Shown in pieces: positions 63,285 through 64,000 of a stretch of 64,000 nucleotides of DNA. The notes beneath the pieces are model-generated. The model was not told the origin of the DNA and did not search any database. It saw only the letters and a list, made by a program, of their open reading frames with translations. Within the stretch, counting starts at the first letter, position 1. Each line of letters starts with the position of its first letter. Source of the stretch: Candidatus Dormiibacterota bacterium (GTDB taxonomy: Bacteria; Chloroflexota; Dormibacteria; Dormibacterales; Dormibacteraceae); the NCBI GenBank assembly GCA_024280995.1, contig JAMXLM010000007.1, positions 1 to 64,000 on the forward strand. The letters run 5' to 3'. The position numbers and the translations under genes are program-made.

Positions 63285-63724
63285 CGCCGCTCGTTCGCCC
63301 GCACCACTGACGTCAACAGGCAGAGCAGCTCGTCGCGCTGCTTGGCGTCCAGCGGTCCGACCAGCCGTTCGGTCATCGCGTGCGTGCGCGGGATGAGCTG
63401 GCGAACGGTGCTCACGCCTTTCGGCGTGAGGCCGATCACCTTGCGCCTCCCGTCCCGCGCATCCCGCTCGCTGCGTATGAGGCCTCGCGCGGCCAGCCGC
63501 GACACGACCTCGGCCATCGTCGAGCGGTCAAGCGAAACCCGCTGTCCAAGGGTGCGCTGGTCAAGGCCCGGCTCGCCATACAGCGCGTTGAGCGCCGCGA
63601 ATTGAGGGGACGTGATGGTGCGCGAGACCTCCTCGTCCCAGAGCTGGTTCATGGCCTGGAGCGCGCGCCTCAGAAGGTGGCCTGGGTGCCGCATCAGGTC
63701 CTCCGGCTGCATTTCGCTGTTCAC
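63281..63724 (-). CDS. MarR-family transcriptional regulator
   Basis: 147 residues. ITSPQFAALNALYGEPGLDQ, then RTLGQRVSLDRSTMAEVVSR and LAARGLIRSERDARDGRRKV form the winged helix with its DxRxxR wing. An aromatic acid ligand is common for the family. It could control the adjoining liv operon or the divergent gene at 63768. Start GTG 63724 has no clear SD. Confidence 0.9.
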   Translation of the reverse strand: MNSEMQPEDLMRHPGHLLRRALQAMNQLWDEEVSRTITSPQFAALNALYGEPGLDQRTLGQRVSLDRSTMAEVVSRLAARGLIRSERDARDGRRKVIGLTPKGVSTVRQLIPRTHAMTERLVGPLDAKQRDELLCLLTSVVRANERR

Positions 63725-63729
63725 GTTGC

Positions 63730-63757
63730 GGAGTCCATTTTGAGTGACTCCTAAACT
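63730..63757. promoter_or_regulatory. Inverted repeat between marR and the divergent gene
   Basis: GGAGTC (63730-63735) and GACTCC (63746-63751) form an inverted repeat with a 10-base gap. TAAACT (63752-63757) is a -10 candidate for the plus-strand gene. A MarR dimer site is plausible. Confidence 0.45.
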
Positions 63758-63767
63758 GTGTTCGCGG

Positions 63768-64000
63768 ATGAACGTCGCCCTGCCGCTTTTGTCTTCGCTG
63801 CTCAGCCTCCTGTTCGCGGGGATGGTTTTCGATCAGTGGTGGCAGCGCCGCCACGCGTTCCAGCTCGTCTGGGCGATCGGCCTCGTGTGGTACGGCATCG
63901 CCACGGGCACCGAGTTCCTCGGCGGCGCCTTCGGTTGGTCTGTGCCGCTTTACCGAACCTGGTACCTCATCGGCGCTTTCCTGGTCCCGGCGTACCTCGG
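63768..64000 (+). CDS. Hydrophobic membrane protein, cut by the window end
   Basis: The visible part is MNVALPLLSSLLSLLFAGMV, then DQWWQRRHAFQLVWAIGLVW and a third hydrophobic stretch around YRTWYLIGAFLVPAYL. At least three membrane segments are present. The family is not recognised. It is divergent from marR. Only 77 codons are seen. Confidence 0.6.
   Translation, partial: MNVALPLLSSLLSLLFAGMVFDQWWQRRHAFQLVWAIGLVWYGIATGTEFLGGAFGWSVPLYRTWYLIGAFLVPAYL

Overview
The window is 64 kb of GC-rich, densely packed bacterial chromosome with genes on both strands. Many neighbouring genes overlap by 1-4 bases. Several traits point to a soil member of the Chloroflexota/Dormibacterota ('Ca. Dormibacteraeota') grade, or less likely an actinobacterium. 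These are very high GC, few Shine-Dalgarno (SD) sequences, many starts directly behind a TANNNT -10 box (leaderless mRNAs), frequent GTG/TTG starts, and a form I aerobic CO dehydrogenase. No rRNA or ribosomal protein gene is present, so this placement is inference.

Layout. 1-8.4 kb: a frameshifted truncated haemoglobin, a pterin dehydratase/VOC fusion, small conserved unknowns, an ABC-2 exporter, a secreted glycosidase and a secreted phosphoesterase. 8.4-10.1 kb: a transposase remnant, a BrnT/BrnA-like toxin-antitoxin pair with a possible immunity-like third gene, and tRNA-His. 10.2-12.5 kb: phenylacetyl-CoA epoxidase genes in the order paaA-paaD-paaB-paaC, then a detached PaaD zinc ribbon with no usable start. 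12.5-20.2 kb: an aquaporin/paralogue-pair/CPBP protease operon, a second phosphoesterase (lipoprotein), fdhD, and small membrane proteins. 20.3-26 kb: the histidine-degradation operon hutH-hutU-hutF-hutI. 26-31.8 kb: SixA, CYTH-CHAD, polyphosphate kinase and a GH13 glucosidase. 31.8-36.2 kb: an orphan Flp pilin, a LysR regulator with an ABC exporter, a flavin oxidoreductase and tRNA-Pro. 36.2-50.5 kb: Lhr-type helicase, flavin reductase, CcdA, hydrolases, oligoendopeptidase, alpha-mannosidase, AzlCD and an HNH nuclease. 50.5-55.2 kb: coxM-coxS-coxL plus an XdhC/CoxF-like maturation protein fused to a YHS domain. 55.2-63.3 kb: a class III aminotransferase, a PaaK-like ligase, an isochorismatase-like amidohydrolase and a full Liv-type ABC uptake system. 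The window ends with a MarR regulator and a partial membrane protein.

Metabolically the region suits an aerobic oligotroph that scavenges CO, histidine, aromatic acids and oligosaccharides and stores polyphosphate.

The most unusual signal is at gene starts. At several tight junctions the only position that yields a complete protein is a near-cognate codon behind a good SD. ATA lies inside an ATAG overlap for hutU and for the xdhC-like gene, and CTG lies inside CTGA for livF and probably hutF. The CYTH-CHAD gene can only include its conserved first strand if it starts at ATT. Three other places (about 229, 12411 and 22742) look like single-base frame breaks, so assembly error must be excluded first.
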